Counted from the first letter of the stretch, positions 21,098-31,210 are shown. The stretch: DNA of 64,000 nucleotides from Chitinophagales bacterium (GCA_013297745.1 JAAFIM010000003.1:1-64000); one strand, 5' to 3'. Made by a program: numbers and translations. The notes: a model not told the origin generated them from the letters alone.

Positions 21098-21562
21098 ATG
21101 CAAAACAATATGCTAATTTTACGCGGTTTGTTACTCAGCTGTTTAATGTTCGCCACCGCTTTTATAGCCTCGGCACAAGTAGAAATCAACGGTAAGTCAG
21201 CCGTTGGACGTTGGAAAACAGTAGATGACGAAACAGGAAAACCCAAGTCTGTGGTAGAAATTTATCTCGAAAATGGTAAATACACGGGCAAAATAGTGGA
21301 ATTATTCCGCGCGCCTGACGAAGACCAAGACCCTGTTTGCAAAAAATGTGAAGACCATCGTCAAGGGCAAAAGGTCAAAGGGATGATTATTATCCGCAAT
21401 ATGAACAAAAAAAGCGATAAATACGCAGATGGGGATATTTTAGACCCCAAAAAAGGCGAAATTTACGACCTAACGATGTGGCTGGAAAACGAAAACACGT
21501 TGAAAGTACGCGGTTGGTGGGGCTGGGTTTATCGCACCCAAACTTGGACTAGGCAAAACTAA
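21098..21562 (+). CDS. DUF2147 family exported protein
   Basis: 154 residues from the ATG at 21098, which gives a clean signal peptide (LLLSCLMFATAFIASAQ). The mature part begins with the DUF2147 hallmark GRWKTVDDETGKPKSVVEIY, then KIVELF, CKKCEDHRQGQKVKG and the closing RGWWGWVYRTQTW. A lipocalin-like beta barrel is expected for this family. Function is unknown; members are secreted and common in Bacteroidota. Confidence 0.86.
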   Translation: MQNNMLILRGLLLSCLMFATAFIASAQVEINGKSAVGRWKTVDDETGKPKSVVEIYLENGKYTGKIVELFRAPDEDQDPVCKKCEDHRQGQKVKGMIIIRNMNKKSDKYADGDILDPKKGEIYDLTMWLENENTLKVRGWWGWVYRTQTWTRQN

Positions 21563-21757
21563 ACAAACTAATATAGTTTTGGATTGGTTTTTATGTGCGT
21601 ATTTTGTTATCAAAATGTTAAAAATGCTAAATTAGAGCTTTTTTTGTTCAAATTTTACCCGCAAAGCTAACATTTCGGCTTCTCGCCTCGTTATAGATGG
21701 TATAATATCACCGCGGCAATTAATGCCGTCTTTTAACCCTCTTCAAACGTTGCTGCT

Positions 21758-22006
21758 ATGAAATATCACATCTCGGCTGACGACCTAATCCGTTACATTT
21801 ATAAAGAAGTTTCCTTTATGGAAAAATTGGCCATAGAAAAAGCTATACGTCGCGACGCACACCTGCGCGAACAATATCAAGAAATGAGCCGCGCTTTTCA
21901 CCAATTGGACGAACTAAGCCATTTAGAAAGTCCTACTACTGGTGTTTTGGATAATATACTGACTTACAGCAAGTTATCTAATCTACAAACAGAGTTTTCT
22001 GCTTAA
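21758..22006 (+). CDS. Small helical protein, unknown
   Basis: 82 residues, predominantly helical: DDLIRYIYKEVSFMEKLAIE, RDAHLREQYQEMSRAFHQLD. No signal peptide or cysteines. Resembles the small cytosolic helical proteins found in Bacteroidota (anti-sigma-like N-terminal helices), but without a zinc motif I cannot assign it. A clear terminator follows within 40 bp, supporting a real transcript. Confidence 0.6.
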   Translation: MKYHISADDLIRYIYKEVSFMEKLAIEKAIRRDAHLREQYQEMSRAFHQLDELSHLESPTTGVLDNILTYSKLSNLQTEFSA

Positions 22007-22013
22007 TCCATTG

Positions 22014-22043
22014 AGCCGCACTTCCCACAGTGCGGCTTTTTTT
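22014..22043 (+). terminator. Rho-independent terminator
   Basis: Stem AGCCGCACT / AGTGCGGCT around TCCCAC, then TTTTTT. Confidence 0.92.
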
Positions 22044-22058
22044 ATGCTTAATTCTATA

Positions 22059-22658
22059 TTATTTTCTAAAAGATTTTGGTTTTTTTTGAAAATTGGGATG
22101 CTTATTATTAGATTGTACTGGAGTGGAGTTGCTACTTTTTAGCAAATCATCTATTTCTATATCAATCCGCCCTGCAGTCAATTGATACAAATCCGCTTTC
22201 ATCTGTTTGGGGCTAATTTCTTCCCGATGTATATTTTGATGCACAAGCTGCATATAAGCCAACAGATTTTTTAACCCTTCAGGTCTCTCTTCAACGGGCA
22301 TTTTGCATATTCTATCCACAAATTGGTTAAAATATCGACCATAATCTCTGTAAGTTCGCTGTTTTGGGGGATAACTAATCCGCTGATTTTCATCAAAATC
22401 TATTTTTAAAGGTAAGTTTTCGGGCACATCTATATCCAAGCCGTTATCAAAACAGGCCAGAACCTGCACCCAAATTTTTAGCCGGGTTTCTTCCCTCAAC
22501 TTAGGGCTAACTTGAGCAATCTCTAGCTGTGTATCTATAATTTTTTCTATAGCGGTTTGTCTTTCGCTACGATTTTTAAGCTGGGCTGCTTGTTGCAAAA
22601 ATAATTGGGCATAAAGCCCCAACTCTGGCCAATTGAGCGCGGTATATTTTTTAGTCAT
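22059..22658 (-). CDS. DUF4290 family protein
   Basis: 199 residues from the ATG at 22658 (MTKKYTALNWPELG); a longer frame upstream (to 22787) overlaps the divergent transporter gene and looks non-coding. Conserved features are NWPELGLYAQLF, WVQVLACF, the YRDYGRYFNQFVDRI segment and the basic C-terminal tail (HPNFQKKPKSFRK). The family is confined to Bacteroidota and its function is unknown. Confidence 0.75.
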   Translation of the reverse strand: MTKKYTALNWPELGLYAQLFLQQAAQLKNRSERQTAIEKIIDTQLEIAQVSPKLREETRLKIWVQVLACFDNGLDIDVPENLPLKIDFDENQRISYPPKQRTYRDYGRYFNQFVDRICKMPVEERPEGLKNLLAYMQLVHQNIHREEISPKQMKADLYQLTAGRIDIEIDDLLKSSNSTPVQSNNKHPNFQKKPKSFRK

Positions 22659-22769
22659 CAATAGCTTAAGGATTTTATTTGCTATATTTTCAAAACTTTT
22701 ATAAAATAGACTTGTTTTAAAGGGCAAAAATAAACAGTATTTTCTAATTTTTTCAACTTTTATAGCCAA

Positions 22770-23528
22770 ATGTCCTTTTTTGAACAAAAATCTAACCGAT
22801 TATTTCTAATTTTAGCAGGCTTTTTTCTTGCCAACACATTAATAGCTGAATTTATAGGGGTTAAAATTTTCTCATTGGAAGCGACTTTGGGCATAAGCGA
22901 AATAAATTGGAGCATTTTCGGGATAAAAGGAACAAACCTAACCGCTGGGGTTTTGCTTTGGCCTGTGGTGTTTATTATGACCGATATTATCAACGAATAC
23001 TACGGCGCAAAAGGGGTTCGTTTTCTATCCTATTTGGCTGCTGGGCTGATAAGTTACGGGTTTGTGATGGTTTATACCGCCATACAAATTTCCCCCGCAA
23101 GTTGGTGGCAAACGGGAAAAGTTGGGGTTGGCGTTCCTGATATGCAAGCTGCTTTTTCCGCCATTTTTGGGCAAGGGCTTTGGATAATTTTGGGCTCTTT
23201 GTTGGCTTTTTTCTTGGGGCAGATAATAGACGTGCTGGTTTTTCACCAAATCAAAAAACGCACGGGGGAAAAATGGGTATTTTTGCGCGCTACGGGTTCT
23301 ACTCTGGTATCGCAACTGATTGATAGTTTTGTGGTGTTGTACGTGGCTTTTGTTTTGGGGGGAAGTTGGACTTTGTCCGAATTGTGGAACGTGGGAATGG
23401 TCAATTATATTTACAAATTTTCTGTAGCTATTTTACTCACGCCTGTCTTATACTTGGTGCATTTTGGTATTGATAATTATTTGGGCAAAGAAAAAGCCGA
23501 GGAGATGAAACAACACGCCGCCCAATAG
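22770..23528 (+). CDS. Queuosine precursor transporter (YhhQ family)
   Basis: 252 residues with about six to seven membrane segments. YhhQ/DUF165 signatures: NTLIAEFIGVKIF, WPVVFIMTDIINEYYG, FFLGQIIDVLVFHQIK, GSTLVSQLIDSFVVLYVAF and the end VLYLVHFGID. Family members import 7-cyano-7-deazaguanine or related precursors for queuosine in tRNA. The Bacteroidota members have a longer loop after the third segment, as here (SWWQTGKVGVGVPD). folE, another GTP-derived pathway gene, lies 1.6 kb away, but on a separate transcript. Confidence 0.88.
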   Translation: MSFFEQKSNRLFLILAGFFLANTLIAEFIGVKIFSLEATLGISEINWSIFGIKGTNLTAGVLLWPVVFIMTDIINEYYGAKGVRFLSYLAAGLISYGFVMVYTAIQISPASWWQTGKVGVGVPDMQAAFSAIFGQGLWIILGSLLAFFLGQIIDVLVFHQIKKRTGEKWVFLRATGSTLVSQLIDSFVVLYVAFVLGGSWTLSELWNVGMVNYIYKFSVAILLTPVLYLVHFGIDNYLGKEKAEEMKQHAAQ

Positions 23529-23552
23529 CCGTTTTTAAACAAAAAATTGCTG

Positions 23553-25022
23553 TTATAATCCGTCCGATTTCATCTTTTCGTACGCCAAAATCCCCGACAA
23601 ACAAACCCCAACTATACCCTGCCCTGGATAAGTCGTGTCGCCGCACAAATATACCCCCTTGTGGTCTAATCTCGCATCCAACATTTGCCAGGGTTTCACC
23701 CGCATATATTGGGGATAACCGCCCACAAAACCCCATTCGCGCTGTGTCCAACGCTCCCAACTCTTGGGGGTGGAAGAGTGGAAATATAAAATATCCTTTT
23801 CTGGGATTATTTTTAGCTTTTCCAACTCGGATATTATCAACTTTTCCAACTCTGCTTTGTCAAAATCGGATAATTTTTCCGGGTTTTTGACGTGGGTGCT
23901 TACCGATGCAACCCCCTGCCCCAAAGGTGCGCGCGCAAAGTCGTCTTCGTGGCTAAAACTGACGAAAATACTATGCGAGTTGATTATCGGCAAGGGCTTG
24001 GGCAGGTGGATTTGGTGGTGCAAAGGGATATTTTTTTGCCAATCGCTGCGTTTGAACCCAATACACAACTGAAACGCGCTGTTTAATTGCTCTGAACGCA
24101 TCAATTTTTGCTCAAAAGACTGGTTTAAACCCTCATTATTGAACAGTTTTAACGTGTTATTGATGGGAATACCCGATACGACCTTATCCACCGCGATTTT
24201 TTCCCCTTTTTGGGTGTGGATAATATACCCTTTGGCGGGATTGGGGAGCGGTTCTACCCTTTCTACCCCCGTTTTTAGCAAAACTTTCCCCCCTTTTTGC
24301 TCAATAAACTCACAAATGGGTTTTATCAGCCCTATCATTCCCCCCCAGCAGTAAAAATTGCCAAAATTGGTATAACAAAGCGAAGTCGCCCCGAACAAAA
24401 CATTCACCTCTTGCGCGTGATTTTGGGCAGTTATCAACAATTGTTCGTTCACAAAGGACATAAACAGCTCATTTTTATCCAATTCATACTTCTGGAGCAG
24501 TTTTTGCATAGAACTAAACGCCCAACGCGCGTAAAAAAGTTGCTTAAATCGGAAATTTTTGACCAAGCCCAACATATCCTTCCAACTACTGGGGGGAAAA
24601 CTCGTATGGCGCAGGCTTGTTTCCCACACAAATTGGCTGATTTTATAACATAAAGTCCAAAACTCGCGCTGATTTTTTGCCCCAAAAACCCGCTCCGCTT
24701 CGGCAATCCAAGCATCTAAGTTTTTATGACGGGTCAAAACCTCCCCATTGGGTAAATAAATGCGCATAGATGGGTCTAACTCCAACACATCCACGCTAAT
24801 TTTGAGCTTATTTAATAAAAAATGTAAGGGCATATTCGGGTCTAAACCCACCAAAGTGGTCGCGCCCGATTCAAAAATAAACCCTTGTCTATAATAAGAA
24901 CTGCTGCAACCGCCCGCTAGGTAATTTTGTTCCAACACAATCACCTCTTGCCCCTCAGCTGCCAACAAAGCCGCCGCGCTCAAACTGCCCATACCAGAGC
25001 CGATAATCGCTATTTTTGCCAT
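23553..25022 (-). CDS. FAD-dependent oxidoreductase, CrtI/CrtISO-like
   Basis: 489 residues. N-terminal FAD-binding motif IIGSGMGSLSAAALLAAEG followed by VIVLEQNYLAGGCSSSY, the phytoene-desaturase/carotenoid-isomerase type. The C-terminal FAD motif GVYLCGDTTYPGQGIVGVCLSG is typical of CrtI/CrtISO and retinol-saturase relatives. Middle signature: YCWGGMIGLIKPI. No carotenoid genes are adjacent, so the substrate is open (prolycopene-isomerase-like or another polyene). A second substitution to note is the repeated glycine/serine run at GGCSSS, as in CrtISO. Confidence 0.8.
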   Translation of the reverse strand: MAKIAIIGSGMGSLSAAALLAAEGQEVIVLEQNYLAGGCSSSYYRQGFIFESGATTLVGLDPNMPLHFLLNKLKISVDVLELDPSMRIYLPNGEVLTRHKNLDAWIAEAERVFGAKNQREFWTLCYKISQFVWETSLRHTSFPPSSWKDMLGLVKNFRFKQLFYARWAFSSMQKLLQKYELDKNELFMSFVNEQLLITAQNHAQEVNVLFGATSLCYTNFGNFYCWGGMIGLIKPICEFIEQKGGKVLLKTGVERVEPLPNPAKGYIIHTQKGEKIAVDKVVSGIPINNTLKLFNNEGLNQSFEQKLMRSEQLNSAFQLCIGFKRSDWQKNIPLHHQIHLPKPLPIINSHSIFVSFSHEDDFARAPLGQGVASVSTHVKNPEKLSDFDKAELEKLIISELEKLKIIPEKDILYFHSSTPKSWERWTQREWGFVGGYPQYMRVKPWQMLDARLDHKGVYLCGDTTYPGQGIVGVCLSGILAYEKMKSDGL

Positions 25023-25160
25023 ATTTATTAAATTTATTTAATTTTGTTTAACTTTTTTTACAATTTTATTCAAATTTATTAAACAAAAATACAACTACTA
25101 TGTTTAAAAGGGGTTCTTATTCAACACGTTTATATTTTTCATTCTAAAAATACAACCAAA

Positions 25161-25850
25161 ATGCAGAAAAATCAAATTGTCCGCCCCCTCGATGCCAATA
25201 CTATAGCTTTAATAGAAGAACTTGGCGACCAGCACGTGAGCACCTCTATAGAAACCCCAATGCGCGAAGATGCTTTTGTGATGAGCGACGAGGATAAAAT
25301 AGAAAAAATACAAAATAATTTTTACGAAATTATGGAAACCTTGGGCTTGGATTTGACCGACGACAGCCTAAAAGGCACTCCGTATAGAGTAGCAAAAATG
25401 TTTGTAAAAGAAATTTTTCAGGGTCTGAACCCAGCCAACAAACCCAAAATGGCCTTGTTTGATAATAAATATCAATACGACCAAATGTTGATAGAAAAAA
25501 ATATCAACGTACAATCTACCTGCGAACACCACTTTTTGCCCATTTACGGCAAAGCACACGTGGCTTATATCAGCAAGGGGAAAGTTATCGGCTTGTCCAA
25601 AATCAACCGAATAGTGGATTATTTCTGCCGCCGCCCGCAAGTACAAGAGCGTTTGACTATGCAAATTATGAACGAGCTTAAACGTTTGTTGCAAACTGAC
25701 GATGTAGCCATTTATATCGACGCGCAACATATGTGTGTTTCAACCCGCGGCGTGCGCGATTTGAGCAGCAGCACGATTACTTCAGCTTTTAGCGGCAAAT
25801 TCGAGGAAGAACAAGCCCGCAGAGAGTTTTTCGCAGCTATTCATTCCTAA
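25161..25850 (+). CDS. folE: GTP cyclohydrolase I
   Basis: Converts GTP to 7,8-dihydroneopterin triphosphate, the first step of folate/pterin synthesis. 229 residues. Signatures: zinc and active-site STCEHHFLPIYGKAHVAYI, IGLSKINRIVDYFCRRPQVQERL, and MCVSTRGVRD, holding the third zinc cysteine. The N-terminal extension of about 40 residues is variable in the family. A Rho-independent terminator follows at 25878. Confidence 0.96.
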   Translation: MQKNQIVRPLDANTIALIEELGDQHVSTSIETPMREDAFVMSDEDKIEKIQNNFYEIMETLGLDLTDDSLKGTPYRVAKMFVKEIFQGLNPANKPKMALFDNKYQYDQMLIEKNINVQSTCEHHFLPIYGKAHVAYISKGKVIGLSKINRIVDYFCRRPQVQERLTMQIMNELKRLLQTDDVAIYIDAQHMCVSTRGVRDLSSSTITSAFSGKFEEEQARREFFAAIHS

Positions 25851-25877
25851 GCATTTTTTCCAAAAAAACTATCAAAA

Positions 25878-25910
25878 AAAGCCTTTTCAAATAAGAAAGG
25901 GCTTTTTTTA
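25878..25910 (+). terminator. Terminator after folE
   Basis: Stem AAAGCCTTTTC / GAAAGGGCTTT (one wobble), loop AAATAA, T run. Confidence 0.88.
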
Positions 25911-25971
25911 TAAAAAAATATCAATTTTTTTCATTTTTTTGAAACTTTTCCCCCTTTTTTTGCTTTATACG

Positions 25972-26002
25972 TTTGACAATTGCAAATAATATACTACCTT
26001 TG
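25972..26002 (+). promoter_or_regulatory. Bacteroidota-type promoter of tRNA-Ala
   Basis: TTTG at 25972-25975, spacer 19 bp, TACCTTTG at 25995-26002: exact match to the TTTG-N19-TAnnTTTG consensus, 19 bp before the tRNA. Confidence 0.85.
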
Positions 26003-26021
26003 CATCGCAAATATAAAAAAC

Positions 26022-26094
<73 letters not shown>

Positions 26095-26102
26095 CTAACT
26101 CA

Positions 26103-26139
26103 CGAAAACCCGCTTAAACAGTGGGTTTTCGTCGTTTTT
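26103..26139 (+). terminator. Terminator after tRNA-Ala
   Basis: Stem CGAAAACCC / GGGTTTTCG around GCTTAAACAGT, then TCGTTTTTG. Confidence 0.8.
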
Positions 26140-26176
26140 GAAACTTTCATTTTTTCAATGCGAAAAACTTTCTCCC

Positions 26177-26632
26177 GTGAATAAACCAAATCGGACGAAA
26201 TGGCTGGTTATTAACATCTGCTTTTGGCTAACAACCTTTGTAGGCTGCGATAGCAATAATTCCCATAAGTCTTATTCCCGCCCTACTCAATATTCGCTAG
26301 AAGAACAAAATATCCGCCGCAACCCAATCAACTATATTAATATCAAAAAAAAATATAACGCGGATAAATTATTTGGGGGAATTAGCGATGGGCTATTATC
26401 TATCAAAAATGAAAGCGATTTTATGTTTGATAGGATTGTGATTAAGGTTTATTATATCAAAACTGACGGCGGAGTGCATAAAACCGCAACTGTAGTAGCG
26501 CGCAACATACAGAGCCAGGATAGAGTCCACGAGCCATTTCCCGATTCTGAACGGGGAACTTCTATCTATACTAAAATCCAACTCATTGAGTGTTCTGCTT
26601 TAGACATTCACAAAGAGTACATCGTAGAATAA
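26177..26632 (+). CDS. Putative lipoprotein, unknown
   Basis: GTG at 26177 gives 151 residues with the lipoprotein signal WLVINICFWLTTFVGC (cysteine at about 24). The longer frame from TTG at 26138 begins inside the tRNA terminator and is unlikely. The mature part has an FGGISDGLLSIKNES segment and a beta-rich look (RIVIKVYYIKTDGG), like a FxLYD-type or small beta-sandwich domain. No family identified. A bidirectional terminator follows. Confidence 0.55.
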   Translation: MNKPNRTKWLVINICFWLTTFVGCDSNNSHKSYSRPTQYSLEEQNIRRNPINYINIKKKYNADKLFGGISDGLLSIKNESDFMFDRIVIKVYYIKTDGGVHKTATVVARNIQSQDRVHEPFPDSERGTSIYTKIQLIECSALDIHKEYIVE

Positions 26633-26633
26633 A

Positions 26634-26668
26634 AAAAGCCTTTTCCAACTCGGAAAGGGCTTTTTTTA
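26634..26668. terminator. Bidirectional terminator
   Basis: Stem AAAGCCTTTTCC / GGAAAGGGCTTT around AACTC, A and T runs on both sides; between convergent genes. Confidence 0.88.
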
Positions 26669-26678
26669 TGGCTAATTT

Positions 26679-28103
26679 CTAACGTTTTTGGCAAAAATCA
26701 AGCAACCATTCCCGCTCGGTAAGCGGTTCGATAATTTGAATTTTTTCGCGCAACTGCAATTTTTCCGCTTTATCGTGGGGATTTATTTTGATAATTTTTA
26801 GGCTAGTCGAGAGTATATTTTGATAATTTTGGTAATGATAAGATAATGATTTCTTTTTTCTAACCAAAAAAGTTTTAAATGTGGGGAGAAAAGACTCCAG
26901 CAGCTCATACTCGCGCAAAGCTGCGTAAATTTTCAACTGGGTCATTTTGGCGTCTAAATTTAAAAAAATATCCTCATAATCTACCTTTTGTAAAAAATCC
27001 AAAGCTACAGCGTAATTTTCTTTGGCAAAATGCCATTTAGCCCAAGCATAATTTTGGTAAGTGGGTCTATATTCAATCGCTATTTTGGCGGCGTACTCTT
27101 CTATAAATTTGGCAGCCCAATCAAAATCAGCCAAACGCAAGGACAAAGAAACCACATTTTTGAACGTAAAGCGGCTAATTTGTTCCCGTTCCAATAAAAT
27201 TTTAGCCTCAAAACCCGATTTGTACAAAGCCAATAACTCCAACATATAAGCGCGATTGTAACCCCGATTTGCTCGCTTTATGGCGTAATTGATAGCCAAT
27301 AAATATAAATTTTTGCCCTCTTGCTGTTCAAAAAAAGCCACATTAGCGGATAAAATTTGCTGATATTGGGAAAAATAAACATCAGAATCTGGCGCAGGCT
27401 GGCTTATCGCCAAATAGTAAAAATAATAAGCAGAAAGCAACGCATTTTGTTGATAAACAATCGGATATGTTTGCAAAAAGGTTAAAATTTCGGGCAAAAA
27501 ATGCCATTGATAATCAATTTTATACACTAATTGATGCGCCGAAAGCGCACATACTTGCTTGAGTTTTTCCACGATAAAATGCACATCCAAAGCATCCAAC
27601 CAATTTTGGAAACTATGCTGCGTATCGCGGGGTTTGGACTCGTTTTGTAGATAAAACGCTTGCTCGTAATGATAATTTTGCAGCAAAAAAACAGCATTTT
27701 GGCGTTTTTCTCCCTCCAAATGCTGCTGCCAACTGTTTAGATTTTGAGCGGCTAAATGCGGTAAATTATACTTTTGCAAGGCTTTATTTAAATAATTAAA
27801 CTGTTGATTTTCATCATTTTGTAGCTCGGTATGGATAAGAAATTGTTCGATTAGTTTGGTTAAGCTATTCATCAACAAGCGCATTTTGGCGGGTTCATAC
27901 CCTTGCGGGGCAAAAACCCAATCCCAAGCCTGCTGTGGGCTAAATTCAGCCTTTTTTTGCTTAATCGCTTGGGTCAAAAATTCGGCTAACGAGATAAGGG
28001 CTGGGTTGGGATTATGAAAAGGTGAGTGGATAAATTTGCGCAAATTTGCCCGCTCAAACCCATTTAAAGCGGAAAAAAGCGCAAACAATTTACTATTTTG
28101 CAT
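26679..28103 (-). CDS. Helical-repeat (TPR-like) protein, unknown
   Basis: 474 residues, almost entirely alpha-helical, no signal peptide. The N-terminus FALFSALNGFERANLRKFIHSP has a short fold seen in Bacteroidota proteins of this size; the rest is a run of helix pairs such as NYAWAKWHFAKENYAVALDFLQ, resembling degenerate TPRs. The general layout, including the N-terminal cytosolic helices, is like the gene at 51767, although identity is low. Its role is unknown; a scaffold or interaction function is the usual expectation. Confidence 0.55.
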   Translation of the reverse strand: MQNSKLFALFSALNGFERANLRKFIHSPFHNPNPALISLAEFLTQAIKQKKAEFSPQQAWDWVFAPQGYEPAKMRLLMNSLTKLIEQFLIHTELQNDENQQFNYLNKALQKYNLPHLAAQNLNSWQQHLEGEKRQNAVFLLQNYHYEQAFYLQNESKPRDTQHSFQNWLDALDVHFIVEKLKQVCALSAHQLVYKIDYQWHFLPEILTFLQTYPIVYQQNALLSAYYFYYLAISQPAPDSDVYFSQYQQILSANVAFFEQQEGKNLYLLAINYAIKRANRGYNRAYMLELLALYKSGFEAKILLEREQISRFTFKNVVSLSLRLADFDWAAKFIEEYAAKIAIEYRPTYQNYAWAKWHFAKENYAVALDFLQKVDYEDIFLNLDAKMTQLKIYAALREYELLESFLPTFKTFLVRKKKSLSYHYQNYQNILSTSLKIIKINPHDKAEKLQLREKIQIIEPLTEREWLLDFCQKR

Positions 28104-28284
28104 ATTTTTGTGGGATTTTATTTAGGTAGTTTTTCCAACAAATAAAAAGGTTATAAGTTTTATTTTAGTGACTTTAGCGATTATTTTAGTAAAAAGTTTT
28201 TCCAACAAAAGCCTAAATTTGTATTTTCAAAACAACGATGATTGAGCTAATTTTGTGGTATCAAATAAACCAAAGTATAATTTT

Positions 28285-31125
28285 ATGCGTATGAAAACTA
28301 ATCTGTTAATTTTGTGGACGTTTTTGGCGGCTTGTATGGCTACTGCCCAAAATAGTCAAAACTCTTGGAGATGGCGCAACACAGCCACCAATCAAACCGT
28401 TATGGATATGCAAAACGCCAGCGACGGCGGCGCGTGGGTGCTTTTGTCGGCTACTTATCCCCAAATTGTAAAAATCAACCCTTCTGGGCAAGAAGAATAC
28501 AGATTGGTAGATTCTACAGAAGTGTATAACGCCCCCGTAAACGCCAGCCACTTGGAACTGCGCCCTGATGGGCAAGGTTTGGCTTTTTTGGCACAGTACA
28601 AAAACCACCCCACCCGCGACTCTGTTTTTTTGTACGAAACCGATTGGACTGGAGCTATCACCAACAAGCATTTTATTATGACAGATGATAGCCTTATACT
28701 CAGCTCTATGGATGCGGATGAATTTGGGGGTTATCTTATCAACGGGCTAACTGGTGCTGGTGCGACTACTGTGCGGCAGTTGCTGATTAGATTTAATCGC
28801 AATAATGCCAACTTGAGTACTATTCCTACCAATGGCTACAGAATAAGCAACAAAAATGCAGTCTACACAAATGATAATGAAATTTTTTACTTAGCCAATA
28901 AAACCGATTCTCTTCATTATGCAATTTTTGATACTTTAGGAGTAAAACAATGGGATACTACTGTTTATCTACTAAATAGCAACTGGTATTATCCCCGCGC
29001 AAGTCTAGGCAGCAATGGCGAATTATTATCTTTCACTCAAAATGGTAAATTACGGCAACTTGATAACAATAGACAATTTTTGCCCGAAATAGATTTCGCT
29101 GCAATTGGTATGCAAGGCACAACCACAAGCGCACAAGGATTTGACGGAAATTATTGGGTGGTGGATACTGTGTTTAGTGCAGCAAGATTTTGTAGAGTAA
29201 GTAAAATATCTCGTATAGACAATAGCGTAATGGGGGCTACAAATTTTATAGGAATGTACAATCCCACAGGGCTTGACGGTTTCAGTTTAGGACAAATCTC
29301 TTACCTCGCACCTACTACAGATGGCGGAGTAGCTGTATTGATGATAGACGGCGTGTTGAAAATCAACGCTAACGGGGATTTATACTATAACAACATCTAC
29401 GGGGATGTTTTGCACGATATAGATTTAAGTTGCGATTCTACAATAGGCGATAGCGTTTTGCGCCAGCGTTTGGTAAAAGCTGAAGAGATTAACACGGGGG
29501 ATATTTATTACAATATAACCGACAATCAGGGCAAATACAGAATAAACGTACCTGCGGGTACTTACGAAGTCAGCAGCGAACACAGTTGGAGCCCTTACAA
29601 TAATTTTTGGATAACTTGCAACAACACCCAAACTATAGCCTTTAACAACACAGCAGCAGCTAACAAAGATACTGTAGATATTTTACGCCAAACCACTTAC
29701 AACTGCCCTTTATTGGAGGTTGGGCATAACACATACAGCGTTTTTTCGTGCTTGCAAAGTGTGTACGGTCTATGGGTGTATAATCACGGTACGATTGCTT
29801 CAGCTCCCAACACCAGCATTACCTTCAATTTAGACCCTAATCAACGCTATGTAGCACATTCAGGGGGTTTTAATATGACCAGTTTAGGAAATAACGAGTA
29901 TAGATTTGATATAGGCAGCGTTCCCGCTTATCAATGGGTTGGTTTTGCCGTAACAGTAACTACAGATTGCGCTGTACCCAACGGGGCGATTTTATGCAGC
30001 GAAACCCACGTTTATCCTGATACTTTGTGCGGATTTAACTCTACAGGGGCTAACATAATCATTACAGATAGCTGTGTGGGTACGGACAGTTTGATATTCA
30101 GTTTGACCAACATAGGCGCGAATATGGCAACCCCACAAAATTATTCTATCATAGAAGATAATTTAATGTATCGCCCCCTCACCCCTTTTATGCTCAATAA
30201 TGGGCAAAAATTGGATATTCCTATCAACAGAAAAGACAGCAGCGATTATATCATTTTGGTAGAACAAGCGGCAACTTATCCCAACATTCAACCCAATCTG
30301 CCCACTTCGTTATTAGCTAACGATTGCAACCCGAACGCTGTGTTTACTAATCCAGCCCAATTTTTTATCAACAACAGCTTTAGCACCCACTACGATTGTG
30401 TAGAAAGTCGCATCCCTGTACCCTGCCCCCACCAAGCCCAACCGCGCGGTTACGGCAGCAGCAATTTAATCAACAATGGCACGCCGATAATTTACCAAAC
30501 AGGATTTAGCAACCCAGTGCGCGCACCATTCAATAAAGTGGTTATTTTAGACACTTTGGACGAAAATTTGGATATAAACACTTTCCGTATGCAGGGCGTT
30601 TCGCACCAATTTGTGGTGGATATGCTCCCAAATAGAATTTTGCGCTTCACTGCTGACAATATCGGCTTGGTGGATAGTTCGGTTAGCGAATTGGCTTCGC
30701 GCGGATATATTAGCTATGAGATTATGCCCTTGCCCAATTTGCCCCTTGGTACGAGAATAGAACACCGTTCTGGCGTAAGCGTAGACAATCGCCCACCTGT
30801 AGTAACCGAAACGGTATTCCACACTATAGGCGAGAATTTTATCCCTTTGCGGATTGTAGCGATAGAAGAAACCCAAAACCATACTACAGTAACCGCTTTC
30901 CCCAACCCTTTCGCTGAAGAGTTGACTTTTAGCGTAGGCACAGCCCAAGACGAACTTTCTATACAAATCACCGACGTTATGGGAAAACCTGTTGTGGTAA
31001 AATTTGCACAAACTAACCCACAAACGCTGCAACTTCAACGCGGAAACCTACCTGCAGGTGTATATTTTTTCCAAATTCAATCCAAAGGACAACCTTTAGC
31101 TACAGGAAAAATTATCGCTCAATAA
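28285..31125 (+). CDS. Large type IX secreted protein with C-terminal sorting domain
   Basis: About 946 residues from the ATG at 28285 (MRMKTNLLILW); the GTG frame from 28255 adds ten residues before the signal peptide. Signal peptide TFLAACMATAQNS. The N-terminal half (about 40-400) looks like a beta-propeller of repeated Gly/Asp-rich blades. Around 400-480 is a carboxypeptidase-regulatory-like fold (GKYRINVPAGTYEVSS). Beta-sandwich DUF11/CARDB-like segments follow. The last about 80 residues are the T9SS type A sorting domain (FPNPFAEELTF, LPAGVYFFQIQS). Expected at the cell surface or released. Confidence 0.82.
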   Translation: MRMKTNLLILWTFLAACMATAQNSQNSWRWRNTATNQTVMDMQNASDGGAWVLLSATYPQIVKINPSGQEEYRLVDSTEVYNAPVNASHLELRPDGQGLAFLAQYKNHPTRDSVFLYETDWTGAITNKHFIMTDDSLILSSMDADEFGGYLINGLTGAGATTVRQLLIRFNRNNANLSTIPTNGYRISNKNAVYTNDNEIFYLANKTDSLHYAIFDTLGVKQWDTTVYLLNSNWYYPRASLGSNGELLSFTQNGKLRQLDNNRQFLPEIDFAAIGMQGTTTSAQGFDGNYWVVDTVFSAARFCRVSKISRIDNSVMGATNFIGMYNPTGLDGFSLGQISYLAPTTDGGVAVLMIDGVLKINANGDLYYNNIYGDVLHDIDLSCDSTIGDSVLRQRLVKAEEINTGDIYYNITDNQGKYRINVPAGTYEVSSEHSWSPYNNFWITCNNTQTIAFNNTAAANKDTVDILRQTTYNCPLLEVGHNTYSVFSCLQSVYGLWVYNHGTIASAPNTSITFNLDPNQRYVAHSGGFNMTSLGNNEYRFDIGSVPAYQWVGFAVTVTTDCAVPNGAILCSETHVYPDTLCGFNSTGANIIITDSCVGTDSLIFSLTNIGANMATPQNYSIIEDNLMYRPLTPFMLNNGQKLDIPINRKDSSDYIILVEQAATYPNIQPNLPTSLLANDCNPNAVFTNPAQFFINNSFSTHYDCVESRIPVPCPHQAQPRGYGSSNLINNGTPIIYQTGFSNPVRAPFNKVVILDTLDENLDINTFRMQGVSHQFVVDMLPNRILRFTADNIGLVDSSVSELASRGYISYEIMPLPNLPLGTRIEHRSGVSVDNRPPVVTETVFHTIGENFIPLRIVAIEETQNHTTVTAFPNPFAEELTFSVGTAQDELSIQITDVMGKPVVVKFAQTNPQTLQLQRGNLPAGVYFFQIQSKGQPLATGKIIAQ

Positions 31126-31210
31126 AAACTAAGACTTTATCCATAAAGCAATTTTTTTGCACCAAGAAAAGACAATTTTATTTTCTCCCTAATATAGAAT
31201 TTTGCCAATA

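Noticed and set aside
26138-26176. TTG start for the lipoprotein after the tRNA
   Set aside because: Begins inside the tRNA terminator; GTG at 26177 gives a cleaner signal peptide.
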